DNA from: Mya arenaria
Taxonomy: Eukaryota > Mollusca > Bivalvia > Myida > Myidae
Direction of reading: 5' to 3'
Length of the DNA stretch: 64,000 nucleotides
Assembly: GCF_026914265.1 (NCBI RefSeq)
Contig: NC_069124.1
Coordinates: 18,187,088-18,251,087 of the forward strand
Position numbers and translations under genes: made by a program. The number at the start of each line of letters is the position of its first letter. The stretch's first letter is position 1. Of this stretch, positions 37,465 through 64,000 are shown piece after piece. Under the pieces are notes generated by a model. That model was given only the letters and a program-made list of their open reading frames with translations. It searched no databases and was not told the DNA's origin.

Positions 37465-37890
37465 TCTTTTTTAGTAACAGTGACCTTGACCTTGAATCCC
37501 TAGACCAAAACACAATACCATGAAAGGTTTCAACAAAACCTTTCTATATACCGCATTTGGTCGCAATTTCTCAACACTAACTAAAGTTTATTAGGACCAG
37601 CCGCTTTTCTATCTCATATTTTAGTATCAGTTACCTTACCCAATGGGCCCTTTAAGCAATCCCGTTAAGTCTCGTTTAACTCTTCTGATATACTTAGTTT
37701 TGGTCACAATATGTCAAGCATAACTAAAAGTATTTAGTACTTACAATTGATCTATTTTAGTAACAGCGATCTCGACCCTAGGAGCCCTAGCCACAGTTTC
37801 GTGAAAGGTTGTATAAACTCTTCCTATATACCTTCTTTGGTCACCATATGTCAAAGATAACTAAAATGTTTGATACCATAGGCAACTCCG
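37465..37890. repeat. Degenerate tandem repeat, about three units of roughly 130-155 bp
   Basis: Each unit contains versions of ttttagtaacagtgacct, catgaaaggtt, tcctatatacc and ttggtcacaatatgtcaa, then an ataactaaa block. Units start near 37,468, 37,615 and 37,753. Strong sequence divergence between units suggests age. Confidence 0.6.
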
Positions 37891-37899
37891 CTCTGTTAC

Positions 37900-40800
37900 C
37901 AACTTGCCCCAACAACGGCATTTATCACTCTAAATAATATGTTTTACTTTGGTTAAAATATGCAGAGTGTGTCTACCAAAATCAATAAAAAAAAAGAAAA
38001 GTATGTGAGTCGAGGACCAAACTATTTATTTAGGGTTTATATGGAGTTATTGAACCCCATTTGCAATTAAAACATTTGCCTCCTATCAAATTGTTAGTAA
38101 GAAACATGTGGAATTAGGTCAAATCCTATATGCTTAACAATTGTTCATTAATAACCACGAGTTCTTGAAAGACATTTGAGCTTCTTATATAGATGCAAAA
38201 TTATCATAATCACCATTTGCGTTTCAATAAAGGGCACCAAAAGAGTAGAAAAACTCAACTTCATTTGCATTTATGTCGCAAAGTGCACATATACTTTTGA
38301 TGAATAACAGAGATGAGTTTTCCTTTTATTGGGCCTGGAAATACACGTCATGAGCATATCTTTAGAAAACAATAATTTCAATAATCATGTTATGGAAAAA
38401 GAGCCTGGGACCAAAAAACAAAAGAAATGAATCGAGTAATGAGGTCTCGTGCATGAGCACTGCTCTATCCCTCCATTGACGAATTGTGAAACCCCAAAAC
38501 GTAACTTGATAATGCTCATGATTATATCCCGGACTAAGCATTTGCATGTTTTACTACATTCATATGCATCCGCCGTAAGTATCTGCAATTGTTTTTATTA
38601 AGATATTTGAGATTTTATCCGGTTTTAAATCGGTTATATTCGGACAAACTGGCGATTTTGTTGTTAAGGAGGTTTTGATTTGTTAGTTTTAACACTTACG
38701 AATAGTATATACGGGCAACTTATGTGTGTAATTGAAAAAAAAACATAACTTAGGCTAATAATATTGTAAACATTTTATAAACTTTTTTGCCTACATATGA
38801 CTCTTCCATTATGTTTTGAAATGTAGTCATTTTTGGAGATTAAAGTGCTTTTAAACACACTTTTCGTCACATTGGTGATATCGTAGTTAATTTCAAATTA
38901 TTTATTTATATATGTTAATCATAGTTTGTGCATAATTTTGCGAGTAAAATAATAAAAGATGTTAACGTACATCTTTGAATATACTCCGAGGTAAACATGT
39001 TGCTATACATGTGGCATAAATAAGTTCTGTTTGAGGTGTTTGTGTTTGTGTATGTGTTGTCTCGTTTGTTTTTTCGATTGAGCATCAGGTTCCTAGCGGA
39101 TTTATGCATTGCTCGTTATGTTGTTGTATTTCTGTAACTTACAGTAACAATCAAATGGCAATTACTATGTCAAGCTTTCTAACACTTATTTTTTTCATAA
39201 ATCTTACAGCATTATTACATAAAAAACAAGAATTGATATTGAGAGATGGAATATTTACTTTTGCCATTAATCGGCCATTTGAGCTGTATTTTTGAAATTT
39301 ACTATGTTATCCCGAAAGAAATTTAACTACCCGAAATTATGTATCTTATCAATAGAACATTAAATGTTCAAAATACAACTTGTTAGATAAATGTAATCGT
39401 TTAACTTTAAACATCAAATTACGTCCTAACATCCGACCAGGACCTACATACTGGCCAATGTGTTGAAGAAGTCACGATTCGTTTCTTACTGTTTTTTTTT
39501 ATATTTGTATTTCCTCGACAGTTGTCATCTGTGTATCGGTAATATCCCTGTATATGAAATTTGTTATGAGCAATCGTGCCTTTTTACGGTCTCTGACACG
39601 TTTGGAAAGACAGACTGAAGTTGGCTATTTCGTTCAATCTAGTACAGCCTTAATTGTAAATAAAATAGTGTTTATATCAGCACCCATCTCAAACATGGTG
39701 ACACAATTAGCAAATGCTGCATACTATAGTTTCGACAATACAACAAGTGAAAAATTAAAGAAACGGTAAGGAGGACACACTGTTTGCCCGATGAGAAGAT
39801 ATCCGATATATAATATTGGAGATTACTGCAATGGAGACGGGAAAATGATAATTTGGTTTGTCACCTTATTTAGAAGCTATTTAATGAGAGTAAACAGTTT
39901 TAGACTGCTACTGGTTCCAACACATGACCGGACATTCGCAGATTAAATGGTTTGAAAAAGGCAAGACTACCAGTGTTTTTCCTGTTTGCGCGATACGAAG
40001 CATTAAGGACAATTCAGTAGATTCCCCTTTCTACTTTTGCCCTAAAACAATTACCTTTCTTATTTTCCCTTCCTTGACCCTTGCAAAATGCAAAAGACAC
40101 ATTCATAAATCAGTTGTGTAACAGACTAAAACCCCAATATCAATGCCTAATTTTGTATAAGTCTCACCCTACACGATATGTTTTTAATAATTTCGTTGAC
40201 ACATTTAAGGAGTGTAGAAGGATGCCTCAAAAGATCACCCCATGGCCTTTTACTCATTAACGTCATTAAAGTCTGGTTTCGGAGTTTAACATCCAGAACT
40301 CAAAAGGAGCTAAATTACTACTAAAGTCTTGGTAGGTAGTAACATTTTCCTGTATATGTAACAGATTGAAATTTACATTCATGGGCAAAAGAACCCGAAT
40401 ATAGGTATTGTACTGAACGGAGAGTTACCGAGTTTCCGTATTTTTTTCCAAATACGGTTGAGATACATCTGACGTCCACGACGGCACATTGTAGATGCTT
40501 TTCCTCCCGTCATTTTTCTAGTGAAGGGAAATACTATTGCAATTTTGGAACTGCTACATAGTAATTAAAGCATTTTCCTTATTGGTCACTCAAGTACTAG
40601 GCTTAGATTTCTAAGAGGAAAATTTCAAGCACTGTCTTAAAAATAAATTATTTAAATGAAAACTACTTTTTTTCAAAAACAAAAATATTTCTTCTTCTGA
40701 ACACAGACAGTGACCTTTACCATTTTTATATTAATCTTATATCCAACCCAAAGCTAAGAGCAGAAAACTATAGTGTCTGTTTTAAGCACCTGCAAACTTC

Positions 40801-43430
40801 ACCATTTCTCAACTAGTTCCTAATACCAATCCAATGCACATACAATTGCTAACTTCCGGGAACCGTATCAGTATAGATCCTAGTTTCTAAACTGATTTTT
40901 TTTTCTAACTCAAAAATGGTTGTTAATCTGTTTTATTTTCGTTTGATTTGAATTTTTCGTGCAGTTTTCAAGTCACGACATAGATAGTTCAGCAAAACGT
41001 GGCCCGTGTTATATTAAAGTATCCAGGAATATTTCTCTCCCATTGTATTTTAATAGAAGACCGAAAAAGGTAAAGAAACTCATTTTAATTTCTGTAGCAA
41101 ACTAAACACATACTATACTTCATACTTACATACTCAAAAACTTGTCCAGCATGCATGAAATATAATTATCTTCCTAAAACAGGAAATACAACTCTGATGT
41201 TATAATGAGCCACCAAAATCTGTTTTAATTATGAATAATGATACGTTTAGGCGCTTTAATGGTATAGTTTTGTTTTTTAGGTAAGAAAGAAAAAAGTTCA
41301 TGCACACGTTTCACGTACATTCACGTGTATGCAAGTCGGATCGCTGCGTGACCGTTAACCCAACAGATCTCGTAACTGACGATTTATCATTCAGACTTGA
41401 ATCATTCGATCTGATCTGCATGTGAAATATATTTACATAATGATTGTTTTTGCCATGAAATAACGGATAAATAATCATTCCTCTTAAATTTACACTGATC
41501 AAGCTGGACTTAAGGTGCCAAAACGAGATTATTTTTTTTAAATAAGGATTTGTGCCAACAACTTCAAATCAGCGTGTTCTATCTGAAAACCATTGCAATA
41601 TTTTTACCGGAAATCATTTAATCAAGAACATCAATTGGTAACGAACACAGAAGCGAATTGACGAGCGTGCATACCACACTCTTTACAATTTGTTTATGAT
41701 ATATAACCAAACCGAGCTCTTCAATTTGCCTGTGTCTCGTATATTAACCTATGATGCTTATATATATATTGATTCCACGTGTGTACAAACATCGAATTTA
41801 TAAACACAAACGTCGAAGCTATACCTATATATAAACAGAAAACTAGAATATAAATGATATTAATGGTAAAATTTTGACTACTAAGATCGTATCCATATTC
41901 AATTATATATAAATCATATTCAACATTTAGACCCTAGTTGATAATGGATTTAAACAAACGCTGATAATTAAGCATTAAGATTTTAACTACTTTTGACCCG
42001 GATGAGATGAAGTCGTTTTGGAAAATAAGAGTAGTAATGAGTAGTAATGACGTCCGCATAGATCTCAAATTATAACGAATTAATGATACATATAAACAAA
42101 GTTTTAATTTTGATTGCAAAATAAACAATTCAGCTAAACTGGAATCATACTGCTTAAATAAACATTAAAAACAAAACAATCAAACTGCTTTTAAATTGTT
42201 TAGGGTGAGTGCGCATTCACTGAACATAGAAACAGGCAGATAAAATAACAGAACGAGAAACAAAAGGCTATGCTTAAACTACAATCTAAGACAAACTGAA
42301 CTTGAATATCATTTTCTTCTAAAAATATTGACTGATGACGAAATTACTCGAGCCCATGCAATTGCTACTGGCCGAATCTAGAAACATTTGAAAACATTGT
42401 GAATAATACGTCAAGCCAATCAAAATAAAACATAACAAAATTCCTATATTTTGCAAATATTTTAAAAGCCTGCACATCAAAGAAATGGCTAAAACAACGA
42501 TCGATATCAACGTTTAAATTAAACTACAAATAAAACATTATAACCAGTTCTATAAATACTTATTAACTCGTTTTTATTACATAGTTTGGGTTTTCGAAAT
42601 AGCAAGGATATGAAAAATCTAAAAAAGAAAACATTAATTAAACATACCGTTAGCTGCAACTAATCCACATGTACAATACCAGTGTCTAGTTGTAAAACTT
42701 AATTATTTTAAGGAAGAAATTGACAGTCGATCGAGTATGAAGTTTGTATACAAAGAAGTTACCCAATTTAATTCCAAAATAGGTTAATTTATTTTGATTA
42801 AAAATATTTTTTAATTATTTTCGCGAGATTGAAGTAAATCGTTATTGTCACTTAGGTAATCAATCAGAATACTCGGTAACTACTGTTACATATAATACGG
42901 ACTGGTTCACACAATTTGTAGATTAAACCGCTCAATGTATTGTGAAATTTTAAAATTTACTGAAGCTATTTAATTAATTTTATATTAATTAAAATGCACT
43001 TCATACGCCTTAGTCAACCATGACAGGTCGAGGATGTCGAAGAGGGTGAAAATAGAGGATAGGAGAAGTAGAAAATGTTCTAGAAGAAAGGAATCCATGT
43101 GCACGGTGGCAAAGGCAGTCGCCGCAGGTACCCATGGGAACGCAGGTACTTCTGGAACCACTGATGGAAACGGTATTGAGGGTAATGTTATCGATTTTCA
43201 AGATATACTTTCTCGGTCCAAAATTTAGTCCTCTCTATAAACTGAAAATATTGTTCTCACAGTGGATAGGGATGGACCTATATATTCTTGATGTTGCTTT
43301 GCGGGCTCTGATCAAGTTGGAACTATTCTAATGGTTGCAATCTAAAGTGATGGTTAATTGGACATGTATAGGTAGGCGAATAATGATTTGTCAACACGTG
43401 TAACTAAACAATTGAACCAGCAAATAATGA
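37900..43430. other. Intergenic stretch, no supported feature
   Basis: The region is AT-rich with only short frames (60-72 codons) lacking domains. The frame 43034-43228 begins a more G-rich patch but has no recognisable content. Confidence 0.4.
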
Positions 43431-43463
43431 GGGGGGTTGTGGGTCCGGGGGTGGGGGGGGGGT
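43431..43463 (+). repeat. G-rich tract
   Basis: Four G-runs (6, 5, 10 or more, plus triplets) within 33 bases can form a G-quadruplex on the plus strand. A complementary C-run lies at 48,426-48,436. Confidence 0.6.
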
Positions 43464-43767
43464 GAATTTGGCCATTCTTTTGAAAGGCGCAATGTACTTA
43501 ATTGACATGTGCAATGGCTTGGTTTCGTAGTGCATCCGGTACCGAACTTGTGTTTTTTTTGGCCTCTGTGTTCTTAAGTGGACATTTGGCGGGTTTTCTC
43601 TCATTCAATATTGAGGTTCGAAGCATTTAGTAAAAACAATAAATGGGATGTTCAGGCTTTGGCCGGCGTTTGTTTAATGAATATTCACAACTTTGTTTAC
43701 TTACATTTATCATTTATGTACCTAGTCAAACAAATACGTGACAATTTTGATTCTCTTTGGTGTTGAC

Positions 43768-43819
43768 AATTTTGAAAAATAAAAATTATATATATATATA
43801 ATTTTTATTTTTCAAAATT
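43768..43819. repeat. Perfect 52-bp AT palindrome
   Basis: aattttgaaaaataaaaatt on the left is mirrored exactly on the right around an (AT)n centre. It can extrude as a cruciform and is a likely site of assembly or replication trouble. Confidence 0.9.
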
Positions 43820-44221
43820 ATATATATATATATCTTCGGAAAAACACGACCAAGCCTTGTGTTGCGGATGTGTATATTTTTCCTTCTTTTTGGTGTGGGA
43901 GTCGGTGGACTGTCAGCCGCCATCCACATTAATAAAACGGTTGGGATGCTGGTATATTTTGCTTATGAAGAATCTGCATTTAAGTTAATCGCGTAGTCGC
44001 TTCAATGCCGAAAACGTTCTCTTTCAAGCGGTCTGCGATTATGGTGTTTCTATCAAATATTTACCTTGGTGGAGCTAGAATTTCTTACAACGTGGAACCT
44101 CTTCGGCAAATTAACGAATGTTTATTAAAATTTCAATTTATAATAAAAAAAATTGCATTCCTCCCTGATCATTTTGAAGCATAGAAAATAAAAGTATGTA
44201 TTCGATTATCTCTCTCTGGGG

Positions 44222-44557
44222 ATGTGCATAAAACAGAAATTACCATTTAATATTATCTTTGTTTTTACACTACGACTTTGGGTCATGTTTACCCTTACTG
44301 TATTTAGCATTGCCTTACTTCAAGAATTCAGGACACGTGACCAGCATTTATTAATTGCGTGCACAGCCGATGGGGTGGCCGGCGGGTTTTTTAAGGATGT
44401 TTGGTGGGAAATATTGAGGGTTTCGAAATATGGCAATTCAATTGGGAATAGTAAAACTGCATTATATGCAGTGTTCACGTTTGTTTGTGGTGGTTTTATC
44501 TGCCTGTTTTTTTTTTGCTTTTACGAGAAGTTTAAAAGAAGTTACTCTAATGATTAG
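44222..44557 (+). CDS. Orphan ORF, possible small two-TM protein
   Basis: An ATG-started 111-codon frame with two hydrophobic stretches (IIFVFTLRLWVMFTLTVFSI and AVFTFVCGGFICLFFFCF) and a basic end (KFKRSYSND). No family recognised, no splice context, no neighbour relation. It may be chance, as the region is AT-rich and T-runs encode Phe. Confidence 0.15.
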   Translation: MCIKQKLPFNIIFVFTLRLWVMFTLTVFSIALLQEFRTRDQHLLIACTADGVAGGFFKDVWWEILRVSKYGNSIGNSKTALYAVFTFVCGGFICLFFFCFYEKFKRSYSND

Positions 44558-44854
44558 TTATAGGTAAAATGATGTCATAGCCCTGCAGACACGCGCAATT
44601 GTCGTGATAACCAAGTAAAACAAAGATTGCCGCGAATTTAAGTCACAGTGCTCAAGATTTTAGAAACAATGACGATACAATTTCATTTAAGTTACAAAAA
44701 TAGATATATTATTAAAGAGGTATCCAACTAAGATTGTGTCAATATAATTAGATGGCTCTATTGGGTCCAAACCAAACGATTGTAAATAAACAAATACAAT
44801 CTATTGAAAAATGAAATGCTCCAATACATGTATAGCATTAGAGAAGGCGCGTCA

Positions 44855-44948
44855 CGGCAATGATGCTTTGCATGGCGTTTAAATGGTAATCATGGCCTGT
44901 TTTAACCAGAATTGATTACCATTTGAGCGCTATGCAAAGCTCCGTCAT
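44855..44948. repeat. Inverted repeat with 20-nt spacer
   Basis: Arms atgctttgcatggcg-ttaaatggtaatca and tgattaccatttgagcgctatgcaaagct pair with a few mismatches around a spacer of about 20 nt. MITE-like remnant. Confidence 0.6.
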
Positions 44949-45636
44949 CATGGTCCAAAATAAATAATAATCTGAAGCGGCGTTGTGTGTTAGTACGTGA
45001 TATCTTCCAGGGAAATCGAATGGCCCCGATTTATCAAAAGGGTCAAACACGATCGTCTACGCAATATGCTTGCATTGATTTAAGCGAAATACTCGTGGTT
45101 GAACTTCAAATTTATCCAGAGATACATTTCAGACATTACCAAACAATCATGAGTGCAAATATCACCCCTGCAAACGCCAATTCAGGGGGAGCATTGTTTG
45201 AGTACATCTCAACTTCCGGTGGATATATTTTATTAATAACGTTCTTCGTGATTCTATCATAGAAAAAGATTTTTTGGAGGAAATTATTTAACAATTTGCA
45301 GGTGGTAAAAAGTCGCAAGCCGAGAGTTGGCTAAGCTGTCTGCCATAACAGTTGAAAAATGCATATATACATCAATAATTTTTAATTTAGTTGTATTTGG
45401 GCTTGTCGAGACCTTCACCTTGGTCGGGCATCTCGATGCTATTTATCACTTGGTGGGGAAATCCACAAATTGGCTTTAAATATAAAATTGGGATAAATAC
45501 ACTAAAATCGTTTAATTGTGGGATGGATATAGAATATAGATATAAATAACACTGACAATCCCGTTGCTGTAATAACAAATTCGTACGTGTCAGCTGCATG
45601 TATATTTCTCAAGGTCCTAGTACTTTGCGTCCCGTT

Positions 45637-45790
45637 GGTTGCATTGTTGCGGTACCTTGCTTTGCCGTGAAATTGCTGATGTTGCATTGGCCATTGGCAA
45701 TTAGTGGTTGCATGATTGCGTTTCGTTGCATTGCCATGTGATTGCTGATGTTGCATTGGCTATTGGAAATTGATGGTTGCATTTTTGAAT
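45637..45790. repeat. Tandem duplication, two units of about 69 bp
   Basis: Two adjacent copies contain gattgctgatgttgcattgg followed by ccattggcaatt or ctattggaaatt and tggttgcat. The Met-Gln-His-rich frames on the minus strand are a product of this repeat. Confidence 0.65.
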
Positions 45791-45799
45791 TGCGTTGCT

Positions 45800-47400
45800 T
45801 TGGATATTTAGAAGTAAACTTTCAATGTCGTTTTTCCGGTTTCTGTTCACACGAAGTCGTAAAATACTGAACATATATTTCCTGATAAAATTCAATATCC
45901 GGTTGAAATGTGTATGTTAATCATTCGTACTTTTGTTTTAAAATGCTATAGTTATGTAGGCAACTGAACGCATAATTGCAATAATTGGTCATAAAATGGT
46001 TTACAAACAAACCCTCGATACGGAAGAAATATGTTCAGGTGCCAGAACGAGTCAACAAACAATAACTTGAGATGGAAACATTTGTTTAACCGAAGTGACC
46101 ACAAACATGTGTTTATGGAATAACGCAGTCTCATACTTTTATTTAAACTTTGATTAATTTATCTAATATGTGTTTGCCGTATTATTGTTGCTTTCATAGT
46201 CTTCTATATAAGGGCTAGAAGCCATGCAAAAGTCAGTAGAGGGAATGATTTTTTTAAATGTTTAGAAAAAACAATTTCTATTTAGTTGTGAGGTTATATA
46301 ATTCATATATCCGCTGCAACATGAAAAGATGTAGCCAAAAGTTCAGCATTTTTTACGAAACAATATTTTATCAGATTTCCAAAAAGCAAATTCGTTTTCC
46401 CGGAAATGTCTTCATTCAAATAGTGTATATTTATGAGTCAAATTCATCGGAACTGCCCGATCAACAATGTCTTGGGCTTTGAGTTGATTGCAGCTACTTT
46501 AAAACAAATATATACATTTTTGTTACCCATAAATTAATTCATCCACTATTTTTCATTATTTTTCTGAATAACTTTCTTATTTGACACGATATCATCATGA
46601 ATTCTCAAGTCAATGTCGATTAGATAGTCTGGATCATTTTGACATAAAGGCAAAGTAATACTGTTGACAGACTTTTCCGAAATAATCTGAATGCTTTTGT
46701 ATCCAAAACCTGATAAAATCTTCTTTTGTAAACTTTGTTTAACGCCTTATATTCTGTTGTCGTAATATTTGTGTCTTAAACATAACGTTTTAATTACTAT
46801 CCTCCTACTGTACTAAGCAAGATTCATTGGTAGAGTGTTGTCAGTCTCTAGTATCCTTTGCTCACTGGTTTGAATTGACAGAAACATTTCAATAGTCTAA
46901 CTCTAGTGTTTGAGGGAATTCATTTACCACTGGAAATAAACTGACCTCTATTTAAGTCATCAACAGTTTTGCATTTCTTTGCAAGATATTGCTCGCTGAA
47001 TATGGACTCTATGTTCGACAGTATTCCGCGTTAGTATAAAACATAAAATACCATCCGTTGGAGGGAAAATTTAAAAATAACGTCAACAGTTAAGACACAA
47101 TCACCTCAACAAACCTCAACTTCCATTCTCTCAATAATCTGCCTTCCGGCAATTTCGATTCATATCATCCGATGAATGCAACATATCTTTGGATATGTTC
47201 GGATCGCGAATCATCTCATAACAATATGCATGGAAATTGTCTATCGCATAACAATAATCATGGAAATTGTCTATCTTGTAATTGCGTGTATTGTGTCAGC
47301 AGGTCCCGTTAAAAATAAATCAACATATAAGGATGCACTCTTAATCCAAAATAAGATTAACCACACTTGAAACAAATGTTTTAATTAACAAAAAAGGATG
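45800..47400. other. Intergenic stretch, no supported feature
   Basis: Only short frames without domains. A local duplication (catggaaattgtctatc twice at 47,230-47,275) is the only structure noticed. Confidence 0.4.
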
Positions 47401-47414
47401 AATAAATGTCGAAA

Positions 47415-47715
47415 AAAACGTAGTTCTTATAAAGGATACCGAGTTTATTTTGAAAGAGAGGTGCAGAAAACACAGTATTTCTACCTTATAAGACCATAGT
47501 AGATCACAGTAAATCTTTTAGCGTTTACAAACCATTTAATAATCATGCGTTTCCAGCTATTAATTACACGGTTACAATATTGTTATCAGTAATTAATATT
47601 TGCCCTAAATGAATTATTTAGTAAGAAGTTAAAGGTTTAAAACTCAAAATTAATGCTTGTTTTGTATATGTGTATGTTTTGATTTTGAATAAGAGGGTCA
47701 CTTTAAGAGTATTAA
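47415..47715. repeat. Dispersed repeat, direct copy 2
   Basis: Aligns along its length to 32,265-32,545 in the same orientation. The copies are 15 kb apart in otherwise unrelated flanks. Confidence 0.7.
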
Positions 47716-47927
47716 CTTATGATATATAAAATGTATTGTTGCAATTAGTGTTTCAATTTTACGTTTAAAGGGGATTTCATATGGTTGATCCTTCCTCGTT
47801 TTAATGTGACGTCATTTGAAAAAAAGTGTTTCCGGTTACGGTCGGGTCGTGTTATTTACAGAATGGATCAGAAGGTTTTCTTAAATGAAATGAAGTATTT
47901 TTTACATATTTTAAGAATATAATTAAC

Positions 47928-48015
47928 TATATCGGGTATATGAACCCAGTTGGGCCTGTCAAAGTACGCGTTGAGTCCGACTCCACACACTTTAACCAAC
48001 TTCGTTCATACCCTG
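47928..48015. mobile_element. Palindromic MITE-like element, related to 30,149-30,298
   Basis: gggtatatgaacccagttggg on the left mirrors caacttcgttcataccctg on the right around tgagtccgactccacac. The same motif order (tatgaacgcaattgggc, gtgaagtccg) occurs at 30,190-30,260, so both belong to one family. Confidence 0.6.
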
Positions 48016-48019
48016 ATTG

Positions 48020-50060
48020 TGGCAGCAATCCTAATTGAATGTCCGCTTTCCACTGGAGAAAGGTCAAAGGGAACGTAGATATTACAAACATTTGACGTTT
48101 CGTAAATGCCTTCGTCAAGCCATTGAACATTGCAATAGTGAAATGAATGGCAGGAATTTTGCTACCGTTATTGATTATCTAACTGATTGTCTAGACTAGA
48201 CACAGAACATCATTTCAGAAAACTCATATCAACTTTGTGTATGACTTAAATAGCATAAAGTATGTGCATGTATGCATTGTAAAAATGAGGTATCTCTAGC
48301 GTCGATAAAACGATGTTTGCAGTAATAATCTATGTTAAACCAGATACTAGTACCAACCGAACAGGTTCCATCTGGGTTCTGAAATGTTGTCACCACCTTT
48401 CCCCCGGAGTTAGGTAGGCCGCGGTCCCCCCCCCCCTTATGGGTGAAGGCCTGCGCCCTTTTTGGGGGTGCTTTGAAGCTCCTATGGCTTAATCATTTCA
48501 AGAGCTTTAAGTTGCATTTCAACATACCTACACATGTTGATATTAGACAGACAAATAATAGGAATATCATTTATATTTTATTACATGAATAACACATTTA
48601 ATTAGCATATTTAATAAGCACACTGTTTTGTTTTTGGTATAAAAATCATATGTTATAAGCACTATTTATTCAATATCATATCATTTTATTGACAAAACAT
48701 ATTGGTAAGTATATAAATATAAAACAAAAAATTAATTAAAGTGTTGTAATAAAATGGGACATGTGTGTTTATGATGAATTCTGTCTAATGACTGCCTATA
48801 ATAGTTTCAAAAAATTAAACAATACATTCATAATTGCAGGATACACACTTTAAAGGCAGGATTTTATGTTTGAGCATTATATTACTACAGACAAAGTTGT
48901 TTGGTACTTCCCTTCATTAGCCCAAAACAATATATATCCTATATTCCAAACGATTTCTCTAGCAATGTGCAAATATAATACAACGTACGTATCCATTATT
49001 TGAGTAACCGACTCGAAAATTTCCATCCTCATTCTTGATATTTTAAGAGAGTTTGAATTAAACATAATTGCTAGTCCATACCATATTTATTTAATCAAAC
49101 CCTTGTTTTTAATTCATTCCCTTATCCTTCCCAATATTATTTTGGAAAACATATCGTTGAAAGAAAAACGTTTCGTGGGAGTATGTCTTAAAGGATCGCT
49201 AATGTTTTTTATTCAGTTGAGTCTGATTTCTGAGTTTTACATCCAGTATTCAAAAGAGCAGAAGTATTACACATGTGCCAAATTGTGTCTCTGGCTTGAA
49301 ACTATCTAAATATACTTCTCTTGTAAAGATTTATAAAAATATTTAAATCATACATGTTTTTCGCAGTCATACAACTTCACCTAAGTCTTAATTCACCCGC
49401 TGATTCCGTATGTAATTTTGGACATTATAAAATCAAAAGCTACTTCACAAAGTACCTCTAGTTTTATGTATTTTACAAGCAAGGACTAATAAGTTATATA
49501 CATTTGATTCGTTATTACCCTTTCAGTTTCATCTAAGCACAATATTTGTTCAGAACTTTGAGCATTAAAACACATCTGCATCAGAACGTTTAATCATCCA
49601 TCAAATAGCAAAGCCGTTATAAGATTAGATTCATTCGAAGATTTAAATAATCAATAAAATTAATAAACCGATTTTTAAGAGATCAAATATCTTTAGCTGA
49701 GTTTCTAGATCGGCGCTCTGTCTGACTATTAACAGCTGAAGATTTTTGTAGAAATGGATATTTCCAAATATTATCTCGATCCCGAGCGTCTCCGAGCTTG
49801 CATGGTTCAATAATCAATCATTAACAATATTAAGATCAAATAAATGCTGGTCAATAGTAAACTATGTGGTTCTTTCGAACATTTACAGCCCCATAAAGCA
49901 CTTAAAAGTTCTCACCTAAAATGTGCAAATTTCACAAAAAGAGAAAAAGCAAACCCTCCCTTACATTTCTGTTCCTTGCTAAATCATTACAATGCAATTA
50001 GGTGGCTTTGTGTTATATTCTTGCAGCCTTAAATGTCCATGCATTTTTTTTGCAAAATTG
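48020..50060. other. Intergenic stretch 3' of copy A, no supported feature
   Basis: Holds the C-run at 48,426-48,436 in a locally GC-rich patch (about 48,390-48,475). Presumably includes the 3' UTR of copy A near 50,060. No coding region recognised. Confidence 0.4.
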
Positions 50061-63636
<13,576 letters not shown>

Positions 63637-64000
63637 TGTTGTGTTTAAAGTTATATTCAGCATTTCCTTTGTAATCCGGTTGATATTAAGAAATGATGGA
63701 TCTCGTACAAAATGCGTTTGACCACATCCTTTACCAATTGAGATAATACCCATTGCGGCACATGTAATTTCTGTAACTGAGCATTTGTTTCTTGTGCTCT
63801 TCACTACTCAACAGCATGATATATAACTTGGCATACTTTGTAGAACAGTACAAAACATTTAAGTAAGTTTTCTTATTGCATGACTACATAAGGTCATTGT
63901 ACGTTGTTTGAATTATTGAATTATTGAACTTATTTCTTCATATAATCGTTTTCAAACAAAATTATTTTCTAGTGCGGCCTTGTATTAATCTTTCGTAACG
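63637..64000 (-). promoter_or_regulatory. 5' flank of copy A, conserved with copy C
   Basis: Aligned to 1,966-2,340 up to the window edge, so the duplicated segment extends beyond 64,000. Likely 5' UTR and proximal promoter; no core element identified. Confidence 0.3.

Noticed and set aside
43034-43228. Basic 64-codon ORF
   Set aside because: Short, compositionally odd, no domain or context.

Overview
The window looks like nuclear DNA of an invertebrate animal, most likely a bivalve mollusc. It is AT-rich (about two thirds A+T by eye). Its genes are split into many small GT-AG exons. It carries tRNA-derived SINEs, a decayed LINE, a mariner remnant, foldback and MITE-like elements, and trinucleotide microsatellites. 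The bivalve assignment is an inference from the repeat and gene types, not a database match.

The main content is a same-strand (minus) tandem array of three paralogous receptor genes. Copy A (50,061-63,636) can be assembled from 27 exons. Every junction is phase-compatible, there is no internal stop, and the total is 3,078 nt, or 1,025 residues. Its order is signal peptide, CUB domain split over two exons, four sushi/CCP exons, the C-terminal part of a hormone-receptor-like (HormR) domain, GAIN domain, GPS, seven transmembrane segments and a Ser/acidic-rich tail. This is an adhesion-type GPCR with a complement-like ectodomain. Copy C (1-1,965) has the same signal, CUB and first sushi exons and runs off the left edge. 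Its introns and 5' flank still align to copy A, so A and C are recent duplicates. Copy B (6,890-18,584) is an older relative. It keeps most exons in order but has lost two sushi exons and has at least six nonsense codons, several frameshifts and lost splice sites, so it is a pseudogene. Two SRCR-type exons (19,312-19,778), also frameshifted, lie just upstream of B in a compatible splice phase.

Between the copies are an intact single-exon AIG1/GIMAP GTPase (27,100-27,873, minus) and mostly mobile-element debris: a LINE (21.7-25.0 kb), a tRNA-headed SINE (30.8-31.1 kb), a mariner end (31.4-31.8 kb), a transposon-type ORF fragment (34.8-35.3 kb), palindromic MITE-like elements (30.15, 33.26 and 47.93 kb), a 1.36-kb foldback element made of palindromic subrepeats (2.76-4.12 kb), and a dispersed repeat family (8.4, 25.2 and 53.4 kb). 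The stretches 25.5-26.9, 27.9-30.1, 35.5-37.4, 37.9-43.4, 45.8-47.4 and 48.0-50.0 kb show nothing I can name.

Taken together, the locus looks like a lineage-specific expansion of surface receptors that combine complement-type recognition modules with a GPCR signalling core. A GIMAP-type GTPase sits among them. An innate-immune role is plausible but is inference only.
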